Shown here: positions 46,301 through 60,500 of the stretch, piece after piece
How the letters are laid out: every line of letters starts with the position of its first letter
How positions within the stretch are numbered: the first letter of the stretch is position 1
Origin: Apostichopus japonicus
Taxonomy: Eukaryota; Echinodermata; Holothuroidea; Aspidochirotida; Stichopodidae
Assembly: GCF_037975245.1 (NCBI RefSeq)
Contig: NC_092582.1
Span: 8,258,501-8,322,500, forward strand
Length of the DNA: 64,000 nt
Direction: 5' to 3'
Program-made: the position numbers and the translations under genes
The notes under the pieces: generated by a model
What the model saw: the letters and a program-made list of their open reading frames with translations, nothing else
What the model was told of the DNA's origin: nothing
Database searches by the model: none

Positions 46301-47038
46301 AAACGATGACCTTCCACAGCTAATATTCTGCCTAACTTCATCCCGTATTAACCTGACATTCGTTGTGGCCTAACTACTTCAAAAATTAGGAATCCTACTG
46401 ACCTTGAAATGAATATAACATACATTCTTGTCAATCGTGATGTAATATTTCACAAACTATTGAAAAGAATCTGTCAAAATGGGGAATTAAAATTTGTACT
46501 TTTCATAAGTTTTGTACAAATGCTCCAGTTTTCAAAAATGTATCTATAAAACTTGAGAATTAAATATATATATTTTGCATGATTTTTGTACAAATTTTTA
46601 TCAGTTTTCAAAAAAGAATCTAACAAAAATTGAGAATTAAAAATTTATATTTTGCATGATTTTGCACCAAAATTTCATCACAAAAATCATATATCTTGTG
46701 TAGTATGCTATTTTTCGTTTTCATCTATATTTTATCTTCCTCCAGGTTTTCTCGCTCTGAACCTGGCCTGCCGCAACCAGGAGATGAAGGATCAGATCCT
46801 CGCCGACATACAGGACTGTTTCGGCGTAGTTGCATCGTTGAAAAGCGACGAAAACGTGAACCAACACGTCTACGCGACTCGTAAGAGGACCGATGAGGAA
46901 AAAGGCAAGCAGTCATGGAAGTCAAACTGGAGGAATAATGCAGTAGACTTAAGTAAAATTGCGGCAAAAAATAACAAACAACAAGGGACATCTGACTTAG
47001 ATCTCAGTGAATATATGAAGGACTTGCAGATTATATGA
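35291..47038 (+). CDS. METTL13: eEF1A lysine and N-terminal methyltransferase (12 exons)
   Basis: Exons: 35291-35382, 36237-36465, 37648-37856, 38758-38878, 39757-39878, 40739-40879, 41925-42111, 42585-42777, 43533-43762, 44175-44325, 45130-45255 and 46746-47038. All are GT-AG with matching phases, giving 697 residues (human about 699). The start [11 protein letters not shown] aligns with the human N-terminus MNLLPKSSREF. The N-terminal methyltransferase domain shows VIGCGSS (54-60) for AdoMet binding, [23 protein letters not shown] (117-127) and SLAQKH. The middle has [10 protein letters not shown] and [11 protein letters not shown]. After a lysine-rich linker (about 437-444) the C-terminal domain shows [11 protein letters not shown] (489-499), [21 protein letters not shown] and CPPEAF. 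By family knowledge the N-terminal half methylates a lysine of eEF1A (Lys55 in human) and the C-terminal half its N-terminus, in the cytosol. No lesion is seen. Intron 1 holds a SINE and intron 11 a TTAA MITE. Confidence 0.96.
35726..35982 (-). mobile_element. tRNA-derived SINE, copy 2
   Basis: Reverse-strand copy of the SINE at 22784-23044. The tRNA-like head is at 35917-35982 (TTAGCTCAGTGGTTAACGCC; GGTCCCGAGTTCGAGTC), and the tail AAAATACATACATA is at about 35730-35745. It lies in METTL13 intron 1. Confidence 0.88.
43341..43375. repeat. (TA)n microsatellite
   Basis: About 17 uninterrupted TA units in the METTL13 intron before exon 9. Confidence 0.95.
45681..46036 (+). mobile_element. TTAA-target MITE, copy 3
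   Basis: Bounded by TTAA at 45677-45680 and 46037-46040, with ends AGGCATTGAAGACTCGCCC and GCGAGTCTTCACACCCT (about 356 bp). It is in the same orientation as the copy at 20134. It sits in METTL13 intron 11, and the open frame at 45628-45915 belongs to it. Confidence 0.9.
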
Positions 47039-48700
47039 GCATTTCGCTAGGAATGTGTGGTAGTGTTGAGAGGGACAGAATATAATATCCTTTGGAGACT
47101 GATGATGAATTTTATCTATGCCCAGTGGATTCTAAGAGGTGCTGGTGAAACCGTGTGACATCAGTCAAGCTCGTATTATCCGAGTTGAAGTTTACCAAAG
47201 AGCGACTCGGCAAAAAGTGGAAATTTCTTTGGGAGACTCTGTGGCCAACTTGGCTGTGTTGTTATGTTCAATCCTGTGTGCAATGTTATGCCTACTCAGT
47301 AAATTTCAAAAAACTAGTACACTAGGGTTTTCCAAGATGCCAGCATTCAAATGTAGTGTACATTCTATGTACATGTGAATGTTCTAGGTATTCTGGTATC
47401 AAAATGTTATCCCTAAAAACTACTGAAAAAGGGTGCATACCTTCAATGATTTCTTCTCTTGTGGTAAATGCTTTGACAATGCTTAATGAGGACAGGAAGC
47501 CAAAAGAAAAAATGGTGGTGAGGGTGGAGATGGGGGTAGGGGGGGGATGGACAAGGGCATGATCCCTAAAAGATAGACATGTCTGTAATAGTGAACCTGG
47601 GTTTTATGAAGACTGACAAATGTTTGATCAAGATGGGAGTGACAGGATAATCTAAGGATAGAAAATCATCACCAGCAAATATATCGAAAGGTATGAAGAG
47701 ATATCCTAAAAGGGAATGTTGTTTTCATTAGATCTTGAAGGGATCACTTTAATAAAGGTAATATTGTAATTTGTGAGGTCAATAGATCAATAACCAACAG
47801 GAATCTTCTGTGATATTGAAACAGCTGGCGCCTTTCTTTGAATGTAATTTTGTTTCTTCCATTACAGCAATAAAATTACATTTACAAGTCACAGTACATT
47901 TTTGACTTTCTTCTTAAACAAATTACTATTGCCGTTGTCATCGCATATGTATTGCGACCGCATATATATTCCGATGGCGTAAGTTCGTTGCGACTGCATA
48001 TGCATTGAGATTGAGTAATTTCTTTACAAATGGCGTTCGATAGTAAGAAGTGGGTGTTCGGTGGGTCACTGGGCCCTAACAAAAAAAAAAGAAACAATGC
48101 TTTAATTTTGTTCCATCATATCCTGAAATGAAATCAACATTAACCCCAGTTAATTCTCATGCATGACCACGTCCTTCCATACCAAACATTTTTATTGATT
48201 CGTTTGTAATCTTCGAATCTTTGGAAATAACGAATTTACTATTATCTACAGTGATACAATGATTAGGGGCATTTCGCAACGTGACTGAACTTTTTAAATT
48301 TGTGTGCTATCCTGAACCCTCATTAATATTTCGCGGAATGACGATTTGTTTTAGATTTAGTCTGTAGAAAGCCCAAGTTTTTCTTCTCATTTTTCTCTTC
48401 TTTTGTGTTTTTTCTAAAAGAAGAAGAACTACTGTTGATGTATATGCATGTATTCGAGTCAGAGTCAAGCCTAAAATAGAACATGTTTTGATGTCTATCT
48501 ATACTAACGAGAATTTAGAGAGCAAAAAACATAAAAAACAGCAACCCAAAGGGAAATGAAATCACAAAATGTTTAGAGGCGCCATCGAAATTTCCTTAAA
48601 GGTCACCAGTATTACTTCCATATATGCTAGGAAGTCAAATAAATGGTCACTCATGTCTAAACCTCAAACAGAATTTATTTGCACCCACCCTCAGAGCACC
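47039..48700 (+). other. METTL13 3' UTR and flank
   Basis: Sequence following the METTL13 stop at 47036-47038. A canonical poly(A) signal appears at 47869-47874, implying a 3' UTR of roughly 0.85 kb. Beyond it I see AT-rich sequence with no recognisable gene. Confidence 0.5.
47869..47874 (+). terminator. Candidate poly(A) signal of METTL13
   Basis: This is an AATAAA hexamer, the first clear one that I found downstream of the METTL13 stop codon. Cleavage would be expected within about 30 bases. No transcript evidence is available. Confidence 0.5.
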
Positions 48701-51700
48701 TGTTCCTATATTATACATTTCATTGTCAAATTGAATACTCCCCTCTATGTTTGGGAATAATAGACTTCAAAGAGACAGAGAGAGTAAGGGTACTTTTGAA
48801 AACTTTAAGCAATTGTGTTATGCATGATTGTGACATCATTTAAACAGTCATTCGACGGCTGTCGGCTTTGGAATACTATACAAGCGACGATGCTTATATA
48901 CGTGTCCTTCATATAAGTAGTAATCAGCAGTTATTTGTACCATGCGTAAGCGACCACAAATGTGGGAGAAACCCGAAAGGGCTTATGGATTACAACTTAC
49001 ACGTCGGGTGGCTTCCAATTCAACATTTTAACTCAAATTGGAAATCATTTCAATTTTAGAAAGTCATTTCAGATGGGAAAACCGTCGATTACTATGACCA
49101 GGCCGAGAATATCGAAACCGGAACCTCCTGATTGCTAAGCCTCATTGCATTAAATGCCATCGCCTTTATCCGCTCGGCCACAGCACCGGTATTATAAGAT
49201 GAACGGAGACAGCTAAGAAAGGGGCGAAGTCAAGACCTCAATCTTACCTAGTCAGGGTCTTTACGGACGACAGTATACTTACCTACCACCTACCCACGTT
49301 CCTCCTCCTAATTTAAATTACGCCAGTCTTTGTTTGTTTATATCCCATGTAGCCATGGAGATATTAATTACAATTTGGTTTGATAAATTTATTTAAAGCA
49401 GTTTATTATTTGGCTTGAAGCCAGATGGCTCAGAGTATCAAACTGACTTTTCTTCTTTTAATTTATTTTTTTTTCTTCTAAATTTCATAACCCTTTGACC
49501 CTCCTACTTGCCTCTTCTATCCGCAAAATAAGTATACAGCGGTTATCTTTCCCGGTCATTAAGCAGACGTGATTGAAGAGGGTTCGATTTGAGTGGGCGA
49601 GGGGAGGGGTGGGGGTGGGGAAGGTTGGGGATTCTGCACAGGTACTAGGAAATGTGTCTGATTGAGGAGGAGAGCTAGAAACGATGTCCTCGGGCAAAAG
49701 TCTGCTGCCCGCGAGAAGTTTTTCATTAGCTACTAATGCGGGGCCCGCACGTCTCATGTCAAGGTAAAACAAAATGTAACTATAGGGGAATTTGTATAGA
49801 GGCCAAGGACCTGCTTGTGATAGGATATTAATTTCAACATTTTATATTCGCATTTCTCATGTAGAAATTTAATGATGATTATTTTAACATAATATTGTAT
49901 TACTCTCATCTCAAGGGAGTAATCAGGTACGTCCTTCAGGACTATGAGCCGCGTACTTGATACAATTCTAGACAATCGTCCTGGATGATCCATTTTATAC
50001 CACAAGTGTAAAGGGTACACGTATAATTCGGTTTCACAAATTTATTACAGGTTATATATTTAAGGCCGCCTGTGTACGTATAGAGGGCGCAATTCAAGAT
50101 ACTTATCTCTATCACATTGCACTCTCCGGAGTTTTTACAGTAGGCCTGACAATAGACTGGAAATGCTTAGAATCGACATGATTTATACAGGAGTTTGACA
50201 GGAAGTTAACAATTAAGTTCGATTTCAATTTTTTTCAAGTCACTTTAGATAAGTTTTTCTTCCATAAAATAATTACTGCATTAACTATAAAAAGAGGTGA
50301 AAAAAGAAAGGAAACAAGAACACGAATGTTTTCTCAAAACTGTTATCATGAAAAAGGTTTAGTTGTGGGTGCGGATCGGTGGTGGTGAGGGTATGGTTAG
50401 GTTACCTCAGAATATATATTTCACATCTCATCTCGTGTCACGGTCCCGACCATCCAATCTCCCGCTGTGCCGCAAACTTATGAAGTTATTTATCGATGTC
50501 GGTCTGAATTGAATGTCAATGAATTCAGAATTGGCATATACGAAGGTTTTAGTTTTTTAGGGGGGGGGGGGGAGGGGACCAGACTAGAAACCTCATGGTT
50601 ATTCTGGTTCCTCTGCCATCACATTATCTGTTTTGTTCATCCTACATCAGCGCCAGTCTGAGCAACTTGACGACCTAAACCATGTCTTAGCTATGCACGT
50701 ATGTAATGAAACTTCGATTGTGTTGTATGCTGTAAAATGGTAGATATAAATAAACTAAACTAATGCCATATACAGCAGATATCGTGTCCGGTGTGGGCTT
50801 TCTCCTCGTTTTCCACACTGTTACGTGCAGAATATGGACGTCGATTGTGGGTGTGGGGAAGGGGGTCGAGGAAGTAGACATGTCTCCCAACATAGTGGAA
50901 CGTTTGAGATAAAAATAATCATATTTGGATTCGAAATTTTAAGAAACATGCCGATACTTTGCAAGGCATTTGTCGGAAGTTTGAGATACAAAAAAAAACA
51001 GTAGACAATTTGGTACGAAAGACCAACATTTCGAGAAAAACCCTAATATATTCGAGATAAAAAAGTGTCCAATTGAGCCATCGAAGTATCTTCAAAAATT
51101 TCGCCTTTAGGGATAACGTCCAAACCCTTGCCGACCCCCCCCCCCTCAACGTACACTTGTTTAGATGGCTTCATGTCCAAAATGTTTACAATATCTAAAC
51201 CCCGGCCCCCCCCCCCCCACTTCACATACTCACACGTTTAGAAGCAAATCAACTCCCATATACTACAAACCCCACATACCCGTCATGACATATCAGCATC
51301 TATTTTATACCAGTGATGTCAGTTTTTTTCCAATTCAATATTTGGGAACCAGCGTCTATACAAAGGCAGTATAGTATATTTTTGTTTACATACCACATAA
51401 GGTAACAAACAGTGCATCCACGATTGAAGACAAAAAAGTAATACTAACTGACAGGAAAGAAACCAATAAACAACCTCTCAGAGAGAAATTACTGTTGTTT
51501 TTTGCTGGTTGAACTTTCAACCCCGATGTCACCGGTAAAATACGCAACCATCAATATGTTAAAGATCGGTATTAAGTGATATAACAAAGGGAATTAACGG
51601 AGCTGTAGAACTTTCCTGAGAATATCCGATATAGTCCGAACGCATCCTGTGATAAATTATTGTGTGAGGAGTTGAAATTAAGCTATAAACCGTGTCAATC

Positions 51701-51870
51701 AGGCCACTGATTCACATAAGCTGGATTTGCCAAGCGCCCACTGTCAGTAGCGCACCTGCTGTCGACTTTGTGTTGCAATATGTGTGTATATATATAGATA
51801 CATCTTAACTTGTGTTATAAACCATTGTATGATCAGTCGTGATGAGCATGTCAGACGGATAAGATTGTAA
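48701..51870. other. Intergenic, no gene seen
   Basis: Short open frames only, none with a recognisable domain. It contains a tRNA-derived SINE (49097-49189) and G/C tracts near 50560, 51135 and 51207. Confidence 0.5.
49097..49189 (-). mobile_element. tRNA-derived SINE head, different family
   Basis: On the minus strand CGGTGCTGTGGCCGAGCGG is followed by an A-box-like GATAAAGGCG. About 40 bases later come GGTTCCGGTTTCGATATTC (B-box-like) and TCGGCCTGGTCATAG. The layout resembles a serine/leucine-type tRNA head, but the arms do not pair fully. I call it a SINE or tRNA pseudogene, not a functional tRNA. Confidence 0.6.
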
Positions 51871-51877
51871 ATATATG

Positions 51878-51884
51878 TATAAAG
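51878..51884 (+). promoter_or_regulatory. Possible TATA box
   Basis: TATAAAG lies 195 bp before the possible signal-peptide exon at 52079. It is worth noting only in connection with that exon, since TATA-like words are common in AT-rich DNA. Confidence 0.2.
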
Positions 51885-52078
51885 ATACGGACCAGGTTTA
51901 GTCTTTCGCTGAGCATTCAAGTATAACTTAATTTAAGAGACATACTCGTCGATGGTTTTGTATTTTAGTGATTTGGAGACTCAACGTTAAATCCAGATTG
52001 TTTACTATCAAGAAGAATTTTTTATTACCATTATTTTATTTTGAGGCAAAGCAGCGATTGGAAGACAGTTTCAAGAAC

Positions 52079-52160
52079 ATGTGGTTTGGACAAAGTTCCA
52101 GCTTGATCGCACAATGTGTTGCTATCACAGTCTTATGGAATTCAGTCGGTGCAGATTTAC
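52079..52160 (+). CDS. Possible signal-peptide first exon of a secreted protein
   Basis: An ATG opens 27 codons reading MWFGQSSSLIAQCVAITV, then LWNSVGADL. This has the shape of a secretion signal, with a hydrophobic core and small residues before a likely cleavage near VGA. It ends at a strong donor, TTTAC|GTAAGTAG, at 52160/52161. A longer in-frame start exists at 51968. No later exon is recognisable in the remaining 12 kb, so the rest of the gene could lie past the window edge, or the match may be chance. Confidence 0.3.
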
Positions 52161-53116
52161 GTAAGTAGTCTTTTGTCAAAGTTTATATACCTTAAGTGCA
52201 ATACGAAAAATTATTACGTATCGTATGTGATTTTACCCATGAAAAGTTGCTCTAGCTTTTTTCTACTTTTAATTGGCTTTAGGCTGACAGTTGCGGCTGA
52301 TGCAAAGGGAGAGAGAGGGGGGGGGGGCGAGGAAGCGGGCTTGGTTGATGAAGTTGTTGAGGAGTTATCTGCATGCTAACTCCTAACAATGGACATTATT
52401 TTTAATCGGAGAGGACTGAACGCGTGTAATTCTTGCCATGAAATATTTTATGAAGCTGTGGGTTGGTGTAAACTCTCGATATTATGATTGAGACTCAATT
52501 GAACTTTAAACTAATATAGACTTACCAATGATGAGTACAATGACATTATTAAATGACAAGTCACCAAATCCGGGCTTCCTACTTTGAAGTTTGTTTTACG
52601 TCATGCTGCATATTCAAATGAGAATTGTTATACTAATTGCAGGTATATGAGCAAGTCAATGGACACCATTTGCAGCTTACACTAGAAAAGTCGTTCATTG
52701 TAATGTTTTTTATTGTGATGTTTAGTGTCCGCCAATCATTGGGCGCGGAAAGTATGTGGAACATGAGTTCCGTTCAATAGTGAGAGAAGATATAAAACTG
52801 GTTTATGTTAAAGGCACTTATGATATTGGATGGGAACACATCGGTCTTGTGACCCCCCCCCTCCTCCCGTCCCCATTTCCTCGCCCGTACATTCCCCCTC
52901 CCCGGACACACTTCCCTTTAACGACTTGAACAGTGCCATTCAATTAGGCCTATACGTGAACTGACCGTCATATTGATTAATAGTGTCCATAGACCATTTC
53001 AAACGAAAAGTAGGTTAAGCCATCGTTAATTACTTTAATTTAATATTCCATCATTTACAGATCATTCAAATTTCTATATAGTTCAATAGATATATAGATA
53101 GCTCGATACTATCGGA

Positions 53117-53141
53117 TTTTTTTTTTTTTTTTTTTTTTTTT
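53117..53141. repeat. T homopolymer, about 25 bases
   Basis: An uninterrupted T run preceded by ATCGGA. It might be the tail of a decayed minus-strand retroelement, but no body was recognised next to it. Confidence 0.85.
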
Positions 53142-56100
53142 GTGAAATAAATTGAGCAACCTCTGTTTATTCATTCTGCGCTTATCAATAAACTATATTC
53201 CTGGCATGGTTTATATTCTTATCGCATGCCTCTTTATAACCGAACAATACCCGGTTTAAACCTATTCATTTCCGAATACGCGGCCTAGACAATAAACATG
53301 GTAGCTTGCTAATTATATATTGAACTAGCAGCGTCTATTGATCACTTGAGTTATTGCTCTTTTCCTTTTCATATATAAGGTGAATGGGTGGGGAAAAACA
53401 ATTATCTAATTTTAATTAACTCTTAACTTCTTTGCTCGTCTGAAGCGGGGACAAAAGTTATTAGGTATCTGATCTATTCTGCTTACAAGTAAAAGGTTCA
53501 CCGTGTGTCACGTGAGGATATTATACAGTATAATATGCACAACTAGTGCACGGCGGGACGGGATTCGCGCGGGGTGCGCGGTGTTCCAATACGCAAAAGT
53601 GCCTCAAAGTTTTCCGACAAACTCTGTGCGTTCCGTTCCCATCTAAGTGAAAGCTCCCAAGTTTACGTTGACCTGCTAACACAAATTCCAAAGAAAATGG
53701 ATGTACAGTAGGCTATAGATATACCATATAACGTAACCGCTGTAGATTGAGTGTATAGGCGGATGTCGAGGGGTTTCCTCATGAGATTTAACGATTTGAT
53801 AAAGGCCAATATTACCACAGTTGTGACTTATAGTTGATCACTGTTTGGTACTTGAGGCTCCACTCATACCCCGGTATCGATCGGAGGATGTTTAACTAAT
53901 GGTATTATTAGTGTCGTTTTAGAATGATAATCGGAAAACTGGCCTATAGAACCACAATGTAAGTTAGATTGTTACACGGTTTGTTTATGCAGATATCGGT
54001 GAGGACATTATACGTGTATGATGTACCATGTGGCTATATTATAAGGTCATGAAGCATTGGCGCCTTAAAGATTGCTAGAATGTTTCAAAAGGAAAATTTT
54101 CTAGAGAGGTTCTGATTCTCGAATTTATTCCCAGTCATTAAGGAGTAATAAAAACGACAAGTTTAATATCCCAGTATGAGTAACATATTATTTACAGAGG
54201 CAGTAAAAAAAAGTTTAAAAAAAAAAGTTAAAAAGATGAGCATGGGTATAAAAATCATCTGACTGTCTAACAGACTTGGGGTCAATATTCTGATGACCTT
54301 TACATATGCATAGTTTGCTACATTATGGTGGTATCGGACCCCACCATTAAATAAGAGGGATATTCTACAGTATTTGAAGGCAAGTTGTAGACTGTATTCT
54401 GTTACTAAGTACAATCATCAGAACCATACATTGATGATAAAAGTAAGAGACCGTTGGTAAAACGACAAAGACTAAAACAAAACATGAGCTTCGTGGTACA
54501 AATATATGTCACTTATTAGATTTGACAGTTAAAAACTCATGTAATAAACAAAAGCAGCAAAACGTCGGTTTTAACCACAACAATTGAATCTCTATAATGG
54601 GTCCTAGATAGTTACTGCTAATGAGTTTCCAGTTAACCTGAACATTATATATATGATGACTTGGTTATCGAGTCGGCCACTAAGTATCCAACCCAACGAG
54701 AAATTCAGTTTGCTGCTTTTATTGTGGTAAATTTGTAACAATTTTTTAATGTGGTTAACCACTACCATGAAGAAAATGTTTCGGCGATAAAACAAATTCC
54801 AAGTAAAACAGAAGGATTCGAGCTATGCTAGCTATATAGTTAATGTTTGCTTATTGGAAAACCAACTCTGTATATCGATATCGTACACATACCCCCCCCC
54901 CCCCACGCCCCATTCCTCCCCTCGACAAAATCTTGATAGGCCTTGTTGACTTGCACACAACTAAAAAATACCATTATGAACCCCCCCCCCCCCCCCACCA
55001 AACCAGGCCCTCGTCCTGTATGGTTATGGTTCCTCTCCCCTCTGTTTTCCGTTAAATGATTCGTATTTGTGTCAATTGTTATATTCTTTTCCTTCCATTA
55101 AACGTTTAAATAATTATTAAGATCTAGATCACAACAAGGCGTGTGCACTATTCTCTTATTTGTCCAGTATTACTACATACACAAGCAGACATTCGTGGGA
55201 AAAACGGCTGGTACAGTGAGCCCAATCTTTATGACAATTTATATTTTCATCTTGAGGTATTATTCTTTCCATCTGGTAAAACATCAAAGTAAGAGGTTAG
55301 AAAACAGCTGGTTTTTAGTGATGTTATTCTGAAAAACTTCTTCAGAGCATCAATAGCTCCCCAAGGAATTCAGAGAAAACGGCGCTAGAAATATTCCTTG
55401 AATTACAGAACGACATTTGTGACAGTAATCTGCTGTATCGCGTTCAGTATATACGGTACTTATTTATTCGGTTCTATTGCGAAGAGTAAAACATATATAT
55501 AAAACATATCTGTCCATCCGGTTACACGAATTATTACACATATTCATGCTAAGTATGGGATTATTGCACGCGAAACAAGCGCACAATTAAATCTAAGCGA
55601 TACCTTCAAAGAAAACATTTTTTTTTATGTTTACATACCGCAGGATTAAATCAACACGAAAATGATAGAAACACGATAAAATGTATAGAAGTTTATATAT
55701 TTCAGGCAGATTTTGAAGAATTGGTCGCTGTGATATTACCGTGACCCTGCTAAAGACATTTGCTTCGTTTGATGCTTGGACGTTTTAATAAGTATTTTGT
55801 AATGGGAATAGTACGGTAATGAGTATTTCATATATGTTTTTCATATGGGAAGTTATTTCATAGCATACAATTGAAATTTAGGAGCACAGTAAACTTATCT
55901 GGCATTCAGTGATAGCATTGAGAAGCAACACGTTGCTAAACACCCACCCCAACCCCACTGCTTTCCGCGCTTGACCTTATAGAAGTGGGTGTTTCTTTAT
56001 GTCCAGCCTTAATCGAAATTCCTTTCTTTGCTTATAGGGTTTGTATTACTCACTGTTTAATCATATGAATGCAGACAGCCTATAAATCTATAGTCTATTG

Positions 56101-57395
56101 AACTGTATCCTTCCGGATACGACCACTTGGTTCAACACCGGAATCAGTTTATGGTCATATTATGTGTCACCTGTTAAAAACTTAAGACTTGGCTCAAACA
56201 ATGGATTATGCATGGATATTAATTTCAACCACGAAAACTTCAGGCCAATCAGAGTGCACTACCAAAAAGAACTATATACGCATGCGTAAAAAACAAACGT
56301 GAGTGAAAAATAATGGCTTGCGAAAGCTACCGTAGCAACGAGGACATGCGCATTCATCACAAAATGTGTTGCTGAAGAAACTTGAGGCTAAATGTTACAG
56401 ACAAGTTTATGAAGAACGTCATCGGTCACACTCCGGGTCTTCATTGCCTGATCCGTCGTTTTACTTAGTACAATAATTGAAGTTGTCCCGTAGAACTCGC
56501 ATTTGTGCAATCTACGTACAAGCACTATACATGTGGTATTGTCGTAGTTTTCTTGGGTGCGGAGGGGGTAGGGGGCAGTGGTGGTCTCATACACGGGTTT
56601 TCAGCCGTGATGGTCTTTTTTGACTAAAATCACATACATCTGAGCAGCATACAGTGACGTGCTTCGTTGGCGAAAAAAAGGACCCGTCTTAGCAAACGTT
56701 TGACTAAACACATCGCCATCCAGAATATTCCTGTTCTAATATATAACAAAACAGTCTGAACGTCGAGTGTAAGTTATATATAACAGATAGATATAGGATG
56801 TATATAATATACAGATATATATCACAATATTTATATAAGAGATCCGTGTGAATGTGTAGTGTAAATTCGATGAAAGCCACAGGATGACAAATAATGCGCT
56901 GCTCGGCAATAGTTTGTTTACACTTCCGTAACTCGTTTCCCTTTCTAAAGTACTAAAGCCAGGTATTGACAACATTACTCGGAAACTGTGTATAGTACAT
57001 AATGCGTGTGAAAGACCCTCGCATATGTGTGTCTGCATGTGTGGGACGGCATTACCCGCAGTGGATGCATTTGGCCCATTTATATCCGTTACCCATCCGG
57101 TTCACTATAATCTGTCTTTGTGGCTGCTCTTTAGCTCAAAGTTCACCCAGTTTTACCCCACAGGCATATAGCAATGAGCGGTTGGGAGCAGGAGGAGGGG
57201 GGGGGGGGGGTCATTGAAGCACGGCCTCTAATATCGGTAGACCCCATTGTAAGGACTGGGCACGGAAATTTCAAGATAGTCATAAATAATATGTTTGTGG
57301 AAATTTATATGAACATGCAGGGAAGACCTTCCTATACTTTCTTATATTCATGAAAGAAGCTGATAAACTATGTTGCCGTATTCTAGTGTACCAAT

Positions 57396-57515
<120 letters not shown>

Positions 57516-60500
57516 TCGCAGCTAGCTTGGATTTTGTCAGAAACGAATTTTGTATCTCAAACCTCAAAATCTATTTACATCCCAGTTAGCCCTAACTGTA
57601 ACACTGTTTTTTTGTTAGCTTGCCTTTAGCCAAACCACACATTCAAAAGGTTTGTGAGGATATGTGCTCGTTCCAGCTGTACGGGGTGCAACTCCTTCAG
57701 GGTAAATTTGGGAACCGAATAACAGAAATGACTAATACATAGAACTAGGATATAATAACAAAAAATGATGAAAAAATGAAAGGCTCTAAAACAAGCAGTA
57801 TAATTGCAGGAGGCCGAGGGAGAGACAAATACTTGACTTATAAGCCGAGGGCTTCCCCAGACCGGGCACCACCCTACCCTGGAAGATCCCTACTAAAATG
57901 TTACCCCCTCGGTGTTTGTACTGCCCCCCCCCCGGACGGACGGCTATATAGGGCCTTTACATTTAATAAAAGGAGGGTTATTAGGTTGTTCAAACATAAT
58001 TTATGGTTTCATAGCTAAAATAAAGTATTCAGATTTCTTCAGAAATCAACAAAATGGAATATTATAGTTTTCTTTATTTTAATACATCTTGTATCTTTCT
58101 TATGTATCTGTAACGCGGCATGTATAAAGAGTTGTTACTATATTTTCTCATATATTTTCCATCTTAATATAATATACAGTTCACGGCATTTAACGTAGCA
58201 AAATAAGGAGAAAATAAAATAAATCTGATTACAAACCTCAACTTTATTTAAACTGTACGGATACAGTTTTTTTCCATTTCAGTTTATTACTCGTTTTACT
58301 CAAATGAGATTCACTTTTTACGCTATTGTTCCAACGGGAATATAGTCCCAGACATCTGGTGTTATTTTTATTATCTAGACATAACAAAATGGAAAAGGAT
58401 CTTCATGGATTATTTTTTTCCCTTCACATGTCACATCGAATAAGACTTTCTCAGTTAAATTTTACAGTCGATATCATTTAATAACTCTACAATTGATTTG
58501 TCTCCACTAGTAGATTTATTCTAACGGATTTTTTTCCGTCATAATGGTCCCGAGACTCGATTATTATTATTCATTTTTTTTTATCTTGCTTGAGGCATCT
58601 GTTCTAGGGACAGTGGCCGCAACCCTGTAACATAGGTGATATTCTTGGGTCATTGGCCGTTGAATTTAGAACACACAGCTGAACTTGTCGAAAATGATCA
58701 GTTTCTGTATTAGGTGGGGCGGGGGGGGGGGGGGAGGAGAGACAAAGAAGAAGAAGAATTTTAATAAAATGTTGTTCAAAGGCGTTCGCGCATCCGCTAC
58801 TATGACGACAGGCCGTGTGCACGACACATGCAGCTTACGAGCTGAGCGGAACGAATGTTATTGTATGAGTGTATACAGTGCAAAAAGTTGTTCACGCTTG
58901 AATAACAAATTGTTCTTTATATTGGATTGAACACGCACACTGTAGTTTTAAGTTGCTGGTTTGATTGGCGAAGTTAATATTCTCACACATGAAAAGAAAA
59001 CAGTGTATCTTTGTAACACCTGTCTTTGTCCCACCATATGCTTTCATACGGTACAGTGGAAAGATAAAAGAAAAGAAAAGCAAAGAAAAACTATTCAGAA
59101 TGATTGTCAATGCAGTCATCATATATAATAGGGTCCCACATCACTTTCACGACAGGATTATGCTTAAAGGCTATAAGCGAAACTTACTGTAGTCTACAGA
59201 CTAAAAACGGGGTGGGTGAAAGTTGTTTTTTGTTAGGAATTGGGTGGTGGTCGACTGGTAGTTATCAGCAGTTGAGCTGAGCGTGGTATACAGTTACGCT
59301 GGGCGGAAGGCTTGAGCGGGGTGTCAACATTCATGATCCCAAACGAACATGTTTTGGGGGACTATACGTACCTTTGTTTCTCCTATATCGCAAGGACCTT
59401 CTCTTCGATATTATACAACAATATCAGTCATATGAGTACAATACAGACACGTTCTCATACAGCCCTCAATTGCTTGGTGATAATTGTCCTTTATTGGTAT
59501 CTTTTTGATTAATTAAAGACAACGACACCGAGTGCTAATCACCAATTAATTTCACGTAACACGAACAGTGTGGCATGTATATTGGGACCTGATCTTGAAC
59601 AACTGTTCATAACTAGGCTGACTGCTACTTTATTGAATTGATATCCAGTTTCTATTTCGAAAATTCCTTGTTTCTGAAATTAAATGAATGTCCGTAGTTT
59701 CTTTTCTGGTCATTTTACAAGTTGCAATTGTTGGGGGTCGAAAATATCGGTCTTTAGAGAACTGCAGGGCATGGACTGACCGAACTTTAACAAGATGACA
59801 AAAGTTGATTGTTTTTGAAGGCTTTAGGTCAGAGGTCAATCAAAGTAAGTGAATTTCTTTGATCTCTTCGGACGGTCTTCATAATAATTAAGAAGCAATT
59901 TACATAAAGTAGGTTTTAACACCTCCCTGCGAGAATACTCCAAAGGAAAGGTTACAATTTAAGGTGAACTTTGTCCGCCAATGGCTACTGTAGAATTGTC
60001 ACGTCCAATTGGTTGGATTAACCTTGTAACTTGTTAAGATCCAGATAATTTTCTCGACAGGAGTGTCCCGTGAATTCTCGTGGGATTCAATCTATAACAA
60101 CTTTTTTAGAATGAACATATATGGTAGAGACGTTCTCCAATGCACCAATCACTGCACTACTATATATAAGAAAAGGAATAACTGGGTCAATTAAACTACA
60201 ATTTACTCGTTAATTGCGGTTAATTATCACCCTCTCACAGGGATGCTTTTAATAATTTGGACAACCGAATCCTTATTAATTTGTAGCTTTCAAGTTCAAT
60301 TTTAGGTTTTTATTATTATATATAACTTAAAGCTATATAACCGCAACGGAGTTGAAAATGCAATATCTATAAATTGACCAAAAACAAGTCTTCAATGAAC
60401 AATGTTTTCAATCCGCAAAGTATTTCGTTTACTGATTTACAAAGCAAGGATAAAGTCGAATTTTGTGCTGCTAAAATTCCTCAAACGAGATATTTGAAGG

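Noticed and set aside
48868-49059. 63-codon plus-strand frame
   Set aside because: No domain, no splice context and no conservation signal visible; probably chance.
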